Source: Hyphomicrobiales bacterium (GTDB lineage: Bacteria; Pseudomonadota; Alphaproteobacteria; Rhizobiales; Rhizobiaceae). From it: a stretch of DNA of 64,000 bases. Below the pieces are notes generated by a model that searched no databases, had not been told where the DNA came from, and saw only the letters and a program-made list of their open reading frames with translations. The stretch is taken from NCBI GenBank assembly GCA_900473185.1, contig UCKU01000010.1:1-64000 (forward strand). Direction: 5' to 3'. Made by a program: the position numbers and the translations under genes. Shown here piece after piece: positions 26,029 to 34,836 of the stretch. How positions within the stretch are numbered: position 1 is the stretch's first letter; the number at the start of each line of letters is the position of its first letter.

Positions 26029-27492
26029 ATGACCCTGAGTTTCGATCCCGACAGTCTTTCTCTTCCCATCGGTCATCTCATTGGAGATCGCCTCATCCCG
26101 GCGGACGGCGTCATCCCAATGCGCCGCCCGTCCGACGGCAAGGACTATGCCGATTGCCCTGTGGCCGGCAAGAACCTGGTCGATCAGGCTGTTCAATCGG
26201 CCAAAACCGCGCTGAAAGCCAGCAACTGGGGCGGCGTTCGCCCGCGGGAACGCTTGAAGGTGCTGCACCGCTGGGCTGACCTGATCGAGCAGGAGGCTCC
26301 TGATCTCGCAAGGCTGGAAGCGCTGTCGTCCACCCGCCCCGTGGGCCATCTGGTGGAAGGCGACATTGCGGTTTCGGCCGAGCAGATCCGCTTCTTCGCG
26401 GAATTCGCCGACAAGGAAGGCAGCGATCTCGTGCCGACTGACGATGGCAATTTCGGCATGATCATGACGGAACCCTATGGCGTGGTCGGCGCGATCACGC
26501 CATGGAATTTTCCGATATCGATGGCGGCATGGAAGCTCGGCCCGGCGCTTGCCGCCGGCAATGCCGTGGTTCTGAAGCCGTCCGAGATGACGCCCTTCTC
26601 GACCATCCGCATGGCCGAACTCGCCCTTCGCGCCGGCATGCCGGCCGGACTGATCAATGTCGTGCTGGGGGACGGTCCTGACACCGGCACGGCGATAACA
26701 GGGCATCCCGATATCAGCAAGGTCAGCTTCACCGGCTCGACGGGCGCCGGATCGGCGATCATGGAAAATATCGCCCGGACCGGCGTCAAGCCGATGACGC
26801 TGGAACTGGGCGGCAAGAGCCCGCAGCTCGTCTTTGCCGATGCGGATCTCGACAGGACCGCCGCCGCGATTACCGCCGGCATCATGAGCAATGCCGGCCA
26901 GGCATGTGTCGCCGGCTCCCGTCTCATCGTCGAGGAGGCCGCTACCGGCCCGCTCATCGAGGCGATCATTGCCCGGATGAAGACCGCCGTTGCCGCGCCC
27001 ACCTGGGATGGCGCGGCGCAATTTTCCCCGATCATTTCAGAAAGGCAGCAGCAGCGCATCCATGCGATCGTCTCGGCTGCAGTCGAGGCTGGCGGCGAAT
27101 GCCTGACCGGCGGCATGCCGATGGAGGCTCCCGGTTATTTCTATGCGCCGACCCTGATTACCGGGATCGATCCGAACTCGCCCGCCATCACCGAAGAGAT
27201 TTTCGGTCCCGTGCTCACGCTGCAGACATTCCGGGACGAGGAAGAGGCGCTCCTGCTGGCGGACCATCCGACCTATGGGCTTGCCGCCGGGCTCTTCACC
27301 CGCGACCTTTCCCGGGCAATCCGGCTCACCCGCCGCCTGCAGGCCGGAACGGTCTGGGTCAATCGATACAACCGCTCGCGCGATCATATCCTCCCGACCG
27401 GCGGCTACAAGCAGTCGGGCATCGGCAAGGATCTCGGCCGTGAAGCCTATCATGCCAACCGCAAGAGCAAGAGCGTCTTGATCAGCCTTTGA
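26029..27492 (+). CDS. NAD(P)-dependent aldehyde dehydrogenase
   Basis: 487 residues from the ATG at 26029 (GAGG upstream). The ALDH fold is complete: ITPWNFPISM at 157-166, FTGSTGAG near 234, the general base E259 in MTLELGGKSPQL and the nucleophile C293 in NAGQACVAGSR. The conserved WVNRYN end is present. It oxidises an aldehyde to an acid; similarity to betaine-, aminobutyr- or phenylacetaldehyde dehydrogenases cannot be resolved by eye. It shares the operon with a second, divergent ALDH gene (28570-30027). Confidence 0.88.
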   Translation: MTLSFDPDSLSLPIGHLIGDRLIPADGVIPMRRPSDGKDYADCPVAGKNLVDQAVQSAKTALKASNWGGVRPRERLKVLHRWADLIEQEAPDLARLEALSSTRPVGHLVEGDIAVSAEQIRFFAEFADKEGSDLVPTDDGNFGMIMTEPYGVVGAITPWNFPISMAAWKLGPALAAGNAVVLKPSEMTPFSTIRMAELALRAGMPAGLINVVLGDGPDTGTAITGHPDISKVSFTGSTGAGSAIMENIARTGVKPMTLELGGKSPQLVFADADLDRTAAAITAGIMSNAGQACVAGSRLIVEEAATGPLIEAIIARMKTAVAAPTWDGAAQFSPIISERQQQRIHAIVSAAVEAGGECLTGGMPMEAPGYFYAPTLITGIDPNSPAITEEIFGPVLTLQTFRDEEEALLLADHPTYGLAAGLFTRDLSRAIRLTRRLQAGTVWVNRYNRSRDHILPTGGYKQSGIGKDLGREAYHANRKSKSVLISL

Positions 27493-27505
27493 GGAGGATA
27501 TCGCC

Positions 27506-28546
27506 ATGACAAGCTACCGGATCGCTCTTATTTCCGGCGACGGCATCGGACGCGACGTCACCGCCGCCGCCTGGTCGGTGCTGCAGAAGGCGGCTGACAA
27601 GGCCGGCTTTGCGCTCGGCGGTGAAGAATTCCCCTGGTCTTGCGCCTTCTACAAACAAACCGGCGCGATGATGCCTGCCGACGGCATCGAGACGCTGCGC
27701 GGCTTCGACGCCATCCTGCTCGGCGCCGTGGGATGGCCGGCGGAGGTACCGGATTCGGTCTCCCTGCATGGCCTGTTGCTGCCGATCCGCAAGAAATTCG
27801 TGCAATATGCCAATATCCGACCCCATCGCCTGCTTCCCGGCGTGCAGGGACCGCTGAGATCCGAAGGCTTCGACATTCTCTGCATCCGCGAAAACACCGA
27901 GGGCGAATATTCCGGCGCCGGCGGCCGTGTCCATCAGGGCACAGCGGACGAGGTCGCTGTGGAGACGTCGATCTTCACCCGCACCGGCGTCGAACGCATC
28001 CTGCGCTTCGCTTTCGAGCAGGCGCGTGCCCGCCGCGGCAAGCTCGCCTCGGTGACGAAATCGAACGCGCAGAAATTTTCGATGGTCTTCTGGGACGAGG
28101 TCACCCGCAAGCTCGCCGGCGAATATGCCGATGTCGAGGTCACGAGCTACCACATCGACGCCATGGCAGCCCGCATGGTGATGGCGCCGGAAAGCTTCGA
28201 CGTGGTCGTCGCCTCCAATCTCTTCGGCGATATCCTCACCGACCTCGGCGCCGCCATCCAGGGTGGGCTGGGCTTTGCCGCCTCGGCCAACATCAATCCG
28301 GATCGCAGCGCTCCATCGATGTTCGAACCCGTGCACGGATCGGCCCCCGACATTGCCCATCTCGGCATTGCCAATCCCATCGCCGCCATCTGGTCCGGCG
28401 CCATGATGCTCGAACACCTCGGCGAGAAGGCCGCGGCCGGCGCCATCATGGCCGCGATCGAACGAACGACTGCCGGGGGTGTCGGCACGATCCCGGGCAA
28501 GGACAGGACCGAGGCGATCACCGCCGCCATTCTCGCTCAGCTTTGA
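27506..28546 (+). CDS. tartrate/D-malate/isopropylmalate-type dehydrogenase
   Basis: 346 residues of the NAD-dependent beta-decarboxylating dehydrogenase family. ISGDGIGRDVTAAAW opens the protein. Substrate and metal residues appear in IRENTEGEYSGAGG, TKSNAQKFS and ASNLFGDILTDLGAAIQGGL. FEPVHGSAPDIA is the NAD-binding signature. The HQGTADEVAVETSIFTRTGV loop resembles tartrate dehydrogenase/D-malate dehydrogenase (TTUC, DmlA) rather than LeuB. It starts 13 bases after the ALDH gene. A role in oxidising a hydroxy-dicarboxylate formed from the substrate is inferred. Confidence 0.88.
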   Translation: MTSYRIALISGDGIGRDVTAAAWSVLQKAADKAGFALGGEEFPWSCAFYKQTGAMMPADGIETLRGFDAILLGAVGWPAEVPDSVSLHGLLLPIRKKFVQYANIRPHRLLPGVQGPLRSEGFDILCIRENTEGEYSGAGGRVHQGTADEVAVETSIFTRTGVERILRFAFEQARARRGKLASVTKSNAQKFSMVFWDEVTRKLAGEYADVEVTSYHIDAMAARMVMAPESFDVVVASNLFGDILTDLGAAIQGGLGFAASANINPDRSAPSMFEPVHGSAPDIAHLGIANPIAAIWSGAMMLEHLGEKAAAGAIMAAIERTTAGGVGTIPGKDRTEAITAAILAQL

Positions 28547-28569
28547 TTTTCTTCATTGGGGACAGATAG

Positions 28570-30027
28570 ATGCAGAACTTGAACGAAGCCGGCCTCTTCC
28601 GGCAACAGGCGCTTATCGGCGGAAAATGGATTCCGGCCTCCTCCGGCAACTGCGTCGACGTCATCGATCCGGCCACCCAGGCGGTCATCGGGACGGTGCC
28701 CGACATGGGAGCGGCCGAAACGCGCGCCGCTATCGAGGCCGCGCAAGCGGCCCATGGCCCGTGGAGGAAGAAGACGCATGCCGAGCGTGCCGCGCTCCTG
28801 GAGGCCTGGCACGCCCTGATGATCGAACATATCGAGGATCTCTCGCTAATCCTGACCACGGAACAGGGCAAGCCGCTCGATGAGGCACGCGGTGAGATCC
28901 GCTACGGTGCTTCCTTCGTGAAATGGTTTGCCGAGGAAGCCCGCCGCATCGGCGGCCACACGATCCCCTCGCCGACGCCGGATCGTCGCATCGTCGTCTT
29001 GAAGGAACCGGTCGGCGTTTGCGGCATCATCACGCCCTGGAACTTCCCCAATGCGATGATTACCCGGAAAGTCGCGCCGGCACTTGCCGCCGGCTGCACC
29101 GTCGTCATCAAGCCCTCCGAATTCACGCCCTATTCGGCGCTCGCCATCGGCTGGCTTGCCGAAAAGGCCGGCATTCCGGCCGGCGTGATCAACATCGTCA
29201 CCGGCTTGCCCGACGGGATCGGCGACGAGATCATGGCCAACGAGACGGTTCGCAAGATTTCCTTCACCGGCTCGACCCGCGTCGGCTCGCTGCTGATGCG
29301 CGGGGCTGCCGACAGCGTGAAGCGGCTTTCCCTGGAACTCGGCGGCAATGCTCCTTTCATCGTCTTTGACGATGCCGACATCGACGCCGCCGTCGAGGGC
29401 GCGATCGCCTCGAAATTCCGCAACGGCGGCCAGACCTGCGTCTGCGCCAACCGCATTCTCGTCCAGGCCGGCGTCTATGACGCCTTTGCCGAAAAGTTGG
29501 CGGCGCGCGTCGACAGGATGAAGGTCGGCCCGGGCACGGAAGCAGGCGTTGCGATCGGGCCGATGATCAACGAAGCGGCGATTGCCAAGATCAATCGCCA
29601 TGTCGAGGATGCGCTCGCCAAGGGTGCTGCGATCGTCACCAGAAGGGCGGAGCTGCCGCCCGGCCGGCAATATACCGCACCTCTGGTCCTGACCGGCGCC
29701 ACCACCGAAATGCGGCTCGCCAGCGAAGAGACGTTCGGCCCGGTCGCACCACTCTTTCGCTTCGAGAGCGAGGAAGAGGCGCTGGCGATCGCCAACGGCA
29801 CACCCTACGGCCTCGCCGCCTATTTCTATACTGAGAGCCTGAAGCGCGCATGGCGGGTGGGCGAAGCGCTTGAGTTCGGCATGATCGGCCTCAATACAGG
29901 CGCCATCTCGACTGAGGTCGCCCCTTTCGGCGGCGTCAAGCAGTCGGGGCTTGGCCGCGAAGGCGCACAGGCCGGCATCGAGGAATATCTGGAAATGAAG
30001 TCCTTCCATATCGGCGGGCTCGCCTGA
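28570..30027 (+). CDS. succinate-semialdehyde dehydrogenase-type ALDH
   Basis: 485 residues. ITPWNFPNAMITRKVAPALA (154-173), the general base E256 in LSLELGGNAPF and the nucleophile C290 in GGQTCVCANR are present. The RNGGQTCVCANR block and GLGREGAQAGIEEYLE end are diagnostic of the GabD/GabD-like subgroup. Succinate semialdehyde arises from GABA after transamination, and a class III aminotransferase is encoded nearby (33222-34598). It is the last gene of the plus-strand run; a hairpin follows its stop. Confidence 0.88.
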   Translation: MQNLNEAGLFRQQALIGGKWIPASSGNCVDVIDPATQAVIGTVPDMGAAETRAAIEAAQAAHGPWRKKTHAERAALLEAWHALMIEHIEDLSLILTTEQGKPLDEARGEIRYGASFVKWFAEEARRIGGHTIPSPTPDRRIVVLKEPVGVCGIITPWNFPNAMITRKVAPALAAGCTVVIKPSEFTPYSALAIGWLAEKAGIPAGVINIVTGLPDGIGDEIMANETVRKISFTGSTRVGSLLMRGAADSVKRLSLELGGNAPFIVFDDADIDAAVEGAIASKFRNGGQTCVCANRILVQAGVYDAFAEKLAARVDRMKVGPGTEAGVAIGPMINEAAIAKINRHVEDALAKGAAIVTRRAELPPGRQYTAPLVLTGATTEMRLASEETFGPVAPLFRFESEEEALAIANGTPYGLAAYFYTESLKRAWRVGEALEFGMIGLNTGAISTEVAPFGGVKQSGLGREGAQAGIEEYLEMKSFHIGGLA

Positions 30028-30042
30028 ACAGGCAAAGCCGAA

Positions 30043-30060
30043 GGGTTGCTTTCGCAACCC
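30043..30060. terminator. hairpin between convergent genes
   Basis: GGGTTGC at 30043-30049 and GCAACCC at 30054-30060 form a perfect seven-pair stem with a TTTC loop, in the 69-base gap between the convergent succinate-semialdehyde dehydrogenase and oxidase genes. It has no long U tract, but the position fits a bidirectional terminator. Confidence 0.6.
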
Positions 30061-30096
30061 CTCGATCCGCTCCAGATGGAGAAAGACGCAGCCGGA

Positions 30097-31377
30097 TTAC
30101 CGGATCTTGTCGAGCATCTTGTAATAGAGCCCGACGAGCGGCAGGAACCAGGGCTTGCCGAAGTGTCCGGGAACCGCGGGCCATTCCAGTCCCTTGAGCG
30201 GATTGTGGTCCGGGCGCCCGAGGATCGCGTCGGCGATCGTCATTCCGAGGTGGGTGGAGAGCTGCGCGCCATGGCCGGAATAGCCCATCGCATACCAGGC
30301 GCCGTCCCGATATCCGGCGCGGGGGTAGCGGTCCTTGGTCATGTCGACCAGCCCGCCCCAGCAATAGTCGATCCCGACATTGGCAAGCTGTGGAAAGATC
30401 CGGCTCAGGCTGTCATGCAGTATGGCGCCGCTTTTGGCATCGGAGCGTTGATCTGATGTGGCCGAGAAGCGCGCCCTCCCTCCGAAGATCAGCCGGTTGT
30501 CGGGCGCCAGGCGCCAGTAGTTGCCGATGTTCATCGAGTTGACGCAGGTGCGGTTGCCGGGCATCGTCACCGCGATTTCCCTTTCCGTTAGCGGCCGTGT
30601 GGCGATGATGAAGCTGCCGACCGCGATGATGCGGCGGCGGAAATAGCCGAAATTGGGTGTCGTATAGGCCCCCGTGGCGATCAGCACCTGATCCGCTGTC
30701 ACCGCGCCCTTTGCCGTCTTCAGCACGTGTTTGCCATCCGCCTGGCGATGGTCGGTAACGGCGGTCTTTTCGGCGATCGTCGCGCCATGGCGCCTGGCGG
30801 CCTCCGCCAGTCCGACGACATAGCGCCCCATATGCATCATGGCGCTTTTTTTCGACAGCATCGCGCCATGAAAGACAGAGCCCACCTCGCTTTTCAGGTC
30901 GTTCGCCGACAATAGGGCCGTCTCGGCATCCACCTCCGCGTGGACCGCCTCGAAATTGCGGGCGATCGCATCGTAATGCTGCGGCTTGGATGCGAGTTTG
31001 AGCTTTCCGGCGCGGCGGAAACTGCAGTTGATCCCCTCCTCGGCAATGATCGCCTCGATGGTGTCGATCGAGGCATCGAACGACTTGTAGAGCGCAATGG
31101 CGCGCTCCTTGCCGAGCTCGGCCTTGGCGGCAAGGAAGCTATGGGCAAGGCCGTTGTTGAGATGGCCGCCGTTGCGCCCCGAGGCTCCGCATCCGACCCT
31201 TTCGGCCTCTAGCACGATGACGCGGACACCCGCTTTGGCGAGCTGGCGCGCCGCGGCAAGCCCGGTAAAGCCCGCGCCGACGACCGCAACGTCATAGTGA
31301 CCTTCCACAGGTCCTTGCGTGGCGTTGGCGAAGGCGGGAGCCGTATCGTGCCAGTAGGATTGGAGCTTCATCGCCAC
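30097..31377 (-). CDS. FAD-dependent amine/amino acid oxidase, PuuB-like
   Basis: 426 residues. The dinucleotide-binding motif VAVVGAGFTGLAAARQL lies near residue 30, after an SYWHDTAP start typical of gamma-glutamylputrescine oxidases and related DAO-family proteins. CGASGRNGGHLNNGLAHS at about 63-80 is the second FAD contact. The C-terminal MGYSGHGAQLSTHLG closes the FAD site. It probably oxidatively deaminates a secondary or primary amine to an aldehyde that the ALDHs then oxidise. The start is GTG with GAGGGAG upstream; an ATG two codons later is an equal option. It is on the minus strand, in line with the HAD gene above it. Confidence 0.85.
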   Translation of the reverse strand: MAMKLQSYWHDTAPAFANATQGPVEGHYDVAVVGAGFTGLAAARQLAKAGVRVIVLEAERVGCGASGRNGGHLNNGLAHSFLAAKAELGKERAIALYKSFDASIDTIEAIIAEEGINCSFRRAGKLKLASKPQHYDAIARNFEAVHAEVDAETALLSANDLKSEVGSVFHGAMLSKKSAMMHMGRYVVGLAEAARRHGATIAEKTAVTDHRQADGKHVLKTAKGAVTADQVLIATGAYTTPNFGYFRRRIIAVGSFIIATRPLTEREIAVTMPGNRTCVNSMNIGNYWRLAPDNRLIFGGRARFSATSDQRSDAKSGAILHDSLSRIFPQLANVGIDYCWGGLVDMTKDRYPRAGYRDGAWYAMGYSGHGAQLSTHLGMTIADAILGRPDHNPLKGLEWPAVPGHFGKPWFLPLVGLYYKMLDKIR

Positions 31378-31386
31378 GGCTCTCCC

Positions 31387-32055
31387 TCAGAGCCCGACGA
31401 CGCCGGGCAAGCCCGAAATATCAGGAATTTCGACGTAGCCATAATAGGGGTTGGCAGGCTCGTGGCCGCGATTGACCCAGACCTTGTTCTTGATCCCGAG
31501 GTCATGGGCCGACATCAGGTCGTAGCGGAAGGACGACGAGCAATGGAGAATGTCCTCCGGACCGCAGCCCAGCATGTCGAACATAAATTCGAAGGCTTGG
31601 AAGCGTGGTTTGTAGGCATTGGCCTGCTGCGCGGTATAGACCGCATGGAAGGGCGCCCCGAGCTTTTCGACGTTCGACATGATCTGCGCGTTCATGGCGT
31701 TGGAAAGGATGACCAGCGGGATTTCCTTGGCGACTCTTGCAAGGCCCGCGGGAACGTCGGGATGCGGTCCCCAGCTCGGCACGCGCTCATAGACGATTCG
31801 TGCAGCTTCCTCGCGGAATATTATGCCGTTTCGCTTGCATGCCCGTTCGAGGGAATTGTGCACCACCTCGTTGTAGGGCTTCCAGTCTCCCAGGATCTCG
31901 TCGAGACGATAGGCGGCGAAGTTCCTGATGAACTCCACCATGTGAGGTTCGCTCAGCTGCTCGCCGTAGAGATCGCGGGCGGCTTCGGCCATTTGGAAGT
32001 TCGTCAGCGTGCCGTAGCAGTCGAAGGTGATGTATTTCGGACGGAAGTGAGCCAT
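31387..32055 (-). CDS. HAD-superfamily hydrolase, haloacid dehalogenase type II-like (1)
   Basis: 222 residues. Motif I ITFDCYGTLTNF has the nucleophile Asp and the Tyr-Gly-Thr typical of L-2-haloacid dehalogenases. Motif II VILSNAMN, the Lys in NAYKPRFQAFEF and the final LHCSSSFRYDLMSAHDLGIK complete the site. The motif IV acid cluster looks reduced to a single Asp. The open frame extends another 230 codons upstream, but AGGAC before the ATG at 32055 and family length fix the start. It lies 9 bases from the oxidase gene, so both are likely co-transcribed. Substrate unknown; halogenated substrates are not required for this family. Confidence 0.82.
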   Translation of the reverse strand: MAHFRPKYITFDCYGTLTNFQMAEAARDLYGEQLSEPHMVEFIRNFAAYRLDEILGDWKPYNEVVHNSLERACKRNGIIFREEAARIVYERVPSWGPHPDVPAGLARVAKEIPLVILSNAMNAQIMSNVEKLGAPFHAVYTAQQANAYKPRFQAFEFMFDMLGCGPEDILHCSSSFRYDLMSAHDLGIKNKVWVNRGHEPANPYYGYVEIPDISGLPGVVGL

Positions 32056-32370
32056 GACGGTGTCCTGAATGTTCCAGCTGTTTCGCCTGCCTTCATCATA
32101 GGCTGCGCTCCAGCGGTCCGCTCGACTGAAATCCGCACCGCCGAAGCAGAATGTTTCGTATCGCGAGCCGGCTTTGGCAGAAGGTTGCGTGCGGGCGACG
32201 CCGCCAAGGCTCGTTTGCCCGAAAGGTTTGGGAAGCGATTGCGCCTGCCAGCATAAGATGCGGCGGGCCGTCCGGGCAACGCTATAAGATACTGCCCGGA
32301 CCGGCGCCTTCAGACGATCTGCCGGTCGATCCTGCACCACACTTGCCGGCAAGAGATGAAGGACATCGCA

Positions 32371-33207
32371 ATGCAGACAAGTCAGATCGAGCTCGTGGCA
32401 TTCGGCCCCGAACACCTGGAGGCAGCAGCCCAGCTCTCCCGGCAGGCGGGCTGGCCGCACCGTCTGAAGGATTGGCAGATGGCCCTTTCCCTCAGCAAAG
32501 GCGCCGTCGCTATCGAAGGGGACCGCGTCGTCGGAACCGTGTTGACGACGATCTACGAGGCCGAGTGCGCCGCCATCAATATGGTTATCGTCGACGAAGC
32601 CATGCGTGGACGCGGCCTTGGCCGCAAGCTGATGGCCGCCGCATTGGAGATTGCGGGCAGCCGCCCCCTTCGGCTGGTTGCGACCGAGCAAGGCTTGCCG
32701 CTCTATGAAAGGCTCGGCTTCCAGAAGACGGGCGTCATCCGGCAGCATCAGGGCGTGGCGGGAGGAATTGCAGCCTTACCCGGGACGGAAGCAGCGACCG
32801 CCGGCGACATGGATGCAATCATCGAACTCGACCGCCGCGCCTTCGGCGCCGATCGCAGGCAATTGCTCGCCTACCTCGCCAGGGCGGGTGAATTTGCTGT
32901 GATGCGCAGCGACGGCCGCGTTTGTGGCTTCGCCGCGCTTCGGACTTTCGGCCGCGGCGAGGTCATCGGTCCCGTCATTGCCGCCGGCCTCGATGAAGCC
33001 AAAGCTCTTGTCGCCCACTTCGTCGCCCGGCGCTCCGGACAGTTTTTGCGGGTCGACACGACCGTCGATACAGGGCTGGCGCCTTGGCTTGCCGCACAGG
33101 GCCTTGCCCATGTCGGGGACGGGATCGCCATGGCAAAGCCGCCAATCCCACGCGCCACCGACCCGGCCGCTGCCATTTTCGCACTCGTCAATCAGGCCCT
33201 CGGCTGA
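32371..33207 (+). CDS. double-domain GNAT acetyltransferase, paralogue of 22177-23034
   Basis: 278 residues from the ATG at 32371. The N-terminal GNAT domain has NMVIVDEAMRGRGLGRKLMA, the acetyl-CoA P-loop RGRGLG, and LYERLGFQKTG. The second half repeats the fold weakly, with IIELDRRAFGADRRQLLAYL and FLRVDTTVDTGLAPWLAAQG. Blocks shared with the protein at 22177-23034 include GWPHRxxDWQ and FGADR. It ends 14 bases before the aminotransferase gene, so the two probably form an operon. An amine substrate is inferred. Confidence 0.85.
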   Translation: MQTSQIELVAFGPEHLEAAAQLSRQAGWPHRLKDWQMALSLSKGAVAIEGDRVVGTVLTTIYEAECAAINMVIVDEAMRGRGLGRKLMAAALEIAGSRPLRLVATEQGLPLYERLGFQKTGVIRQHQGVAGGIAALPGTEAATAGDMDAIIELDRRAFGADRRQLLAYLARAGEFAVMRSDGRVCGFAALRTFGRGEVIGPVIAAGLDEAKALVAHFVARRSGQFLRVDTTVDTGLAPWLAAQGLAHVGDGIAMAKPPIPRATDPAAAIFALVNQALG

Positions 33208-33221
33208 GGCAGGAGACCTTC

Positions 33222-34598
33222 ATGTACAGCAATTCTCTCATCGCGCTCGACCGCGCCCATCTCGTTCATCCCGTTGCCTCCTATCGCGGTCATGAAGCGC
33301 AGGGTGTGCGGGTACTCGCCTCCGCCAAGGGGGCGACGGTGACCGACGCTTACGGCCGCCAGCTGATCGACGGCTTCGCCGGTCTCTGGTGCGTCAATGC
33401 CGGCTACGGTCACGAATCGATCGTCGAGGCCGCAACGCGCCAGATGCGTGAACTGCCTTACGCGACGGCCTATTTCGGCCTGGGTTCGGAACCGGCCATC
33501 CGCCTTGCCGCCGAACTCGCCGAGCGCGCACCGGGAGATCTGAACCACATCTATTTCACGCTCGGCGGTTCCGACGCCGTCGACAGCACGATCCGCTTCA
33601 TCCGCTACTACTGGATCGCCCGTGGGAAGCCGCAGCGCGACCAGTTCATTTCGATGGAGCAGGGCTATCACGGCTCCTCGACAGCGGGAGCGGGACTGAC
33701 CGCGCTGCCGAGCTTCCACGCCGGCTTCGGCATTCCCTTCGACTGGCAGCACAAGATTCCGTCACCCTACCCCTATCGCAATCCCGTCGGCGACGATCCG
33801 CAATCGATCATCACGGCATCACTTGCAGCGCTCCGCGCCAAGGTCGAGGCGATCGGTGCTGACCGCGTCGCCGCCGTCTATGCCGAACCGATACAGGGAT
33901 CGGGCGGCGTCATCGTGCCGCCCAAGGGTTGGCTGAAGGCCATGCGCGACCTCTGCCGCGAGCTCGACATTCTTTTCGTCGCCGACGAGGTGATCACCGG
34001 CTTTGGCCGCACTGGGCCGCTGTTTGCCTGCTCGCAAGAGGAGATCGTTCCCGACTTCATGACAACAGCCAAGGGGCTGACCTCGGGATATGTGCCGATG
34101 GGCGCGGTCTTCATGGCCGACCACGTCTACCAGGTGATCGCCGATGGCGCGGGCGCTTCGGCGGTCGGTCACGGCTATACCTATTCCGCCCATCCGGTCA
34201 GCGCCGCCGTCGCCCTTGAAGTGCTGAAGCTTTACGAGGGTGGGCTGCTGGAGAACGGCGTCAAATCAGGAGCCCGGCTGATGGCGGGCCTTCAAGCGAT
34301 GAGGGATCATCCCCTAGTCGGCGACGTGCGCGGACGGGGCATGCTGGCCGCCATCGAACTCGTGACCGACAAGGCGGTCCGCACGCCGCTTCCCGCCGAG
34401 GCGCAGCCTGCCCGGCGCATTTTCGACCGCGCCTGGGAGAACGGCCTGGTGATCCGCGCCTTCGCCAACGGTGTTCTGGGCTATGCCCCGCCGCTCTGCT
34501 GCACCGATGCCGATATCGACGCGATCCTGGAAAGAACCCTCAAGACGCTCGACCAGACATTGGAGGACCCCGACGTCAGACGGGCGCTGAAGGATTGA
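33222..34598 (+). CDS. class III omega-aminotransferase, PLP-dependent
   Basis: 458 residues. The class III (acetylornithine/GABA/beta-alanine transaminase) pattern is present: GLWCVNAGYGHESIVEAATR near 53, FTLGGSDAVDSTIRFIRYYW, EQGYHGSST, and LFVADEVITGFGRTG. The PLP-binding Lys is in MTTAKGLTSGYVPMGAVF. FGLGSEPAIRLAAELAERAP resembles the omega-amino acid:pyruvate and putrescine aminotransferase branch. It removes a terminal amino group to give a semialdehyde. AGGAGACC precedes the ATG. A short GC hairpin (34606-34623) follows the stop. Confidence 0.88.
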   Translation: MYSNSLIALDRAHLVHPVASYRGHEAQGVRVLASAKGATVTDAYGRQLIDGFAGLWCVNAGYGHESIVEAATRQMRELPYATAYFGLGSEPAIRLAAELAERAPGDLNHIYFTLGGSDAVDSTIRFIRYYWIARGKPQRDQFISMEQGYHGSSTAGAGLTALPSFHAGFGIPFDWQHKIPSPYPYRNPVGDDPQSIITASLAALRAKVEAIGADRVAAVYAEPIQGSGGVIVPPKGWLKAMRDLCRELDILFVADEVITGFGRTGPLFACSQEEIVPDFMTTAKGLTSGYVPMGAVFMADHVYQVIADGAGASAVGHGYTYSAHPVSAAVALEVLKLYEGGLLENGVKSGARLMAGLQAMRDHPLVGDVRGRGMLAAIELVTDKAVRTPLPAEAQPARRIFDRAWENGLVIRAFANGVLGYAPPLCCTDADIDAILERTLKTLDQTLEDPDVRRALKD

Positions 34599-34605
34599 AC
34601 CGCAG

Positions 34606-34623
34606 CCGGCGAAATACCGCCGG
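34606..34623 (+). terminator. hairpin after the aminotransferase gene
   Basis: CCGGCG at 34606-34611 pairs with CGCCGG at 34618-34623 around the loop AAATAC, 8 bases after the stop codon. A second small hairpin, CCCGGC/GCCGGG, lies at 34750-34766 before the next gene. U tracts are absent, so termination is uncertain. Confidence 0.4.
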
Positions 34624-34836
34624 ATGCCTATATTCGAAATTTTGTGCCGCGTCATGGCGCCTATTCGGCGCAATCCATGCGCAGAAGGTGCCAAACTCCA
34701 CGTGAGCAGAAGTCGAGCACCCCTGAAAAACAGGGGCTCATCATAAGGACCCGGCGCAAAGCCGGGCTGGGAACGACATAGATTTGGCCAAGCGGCTGCC
34801 CGCCATGCCGCTTGCGCCTGACACTGGGGACACGAA

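Noticed and set aside
28846..30057. 403-codon open frame on the minus strand
   Set aside because: It lies antisense to the succinate-semialdehyde dehydrogenase gene with all ALDH motifs; GC-rich third positions produce such long shadows.
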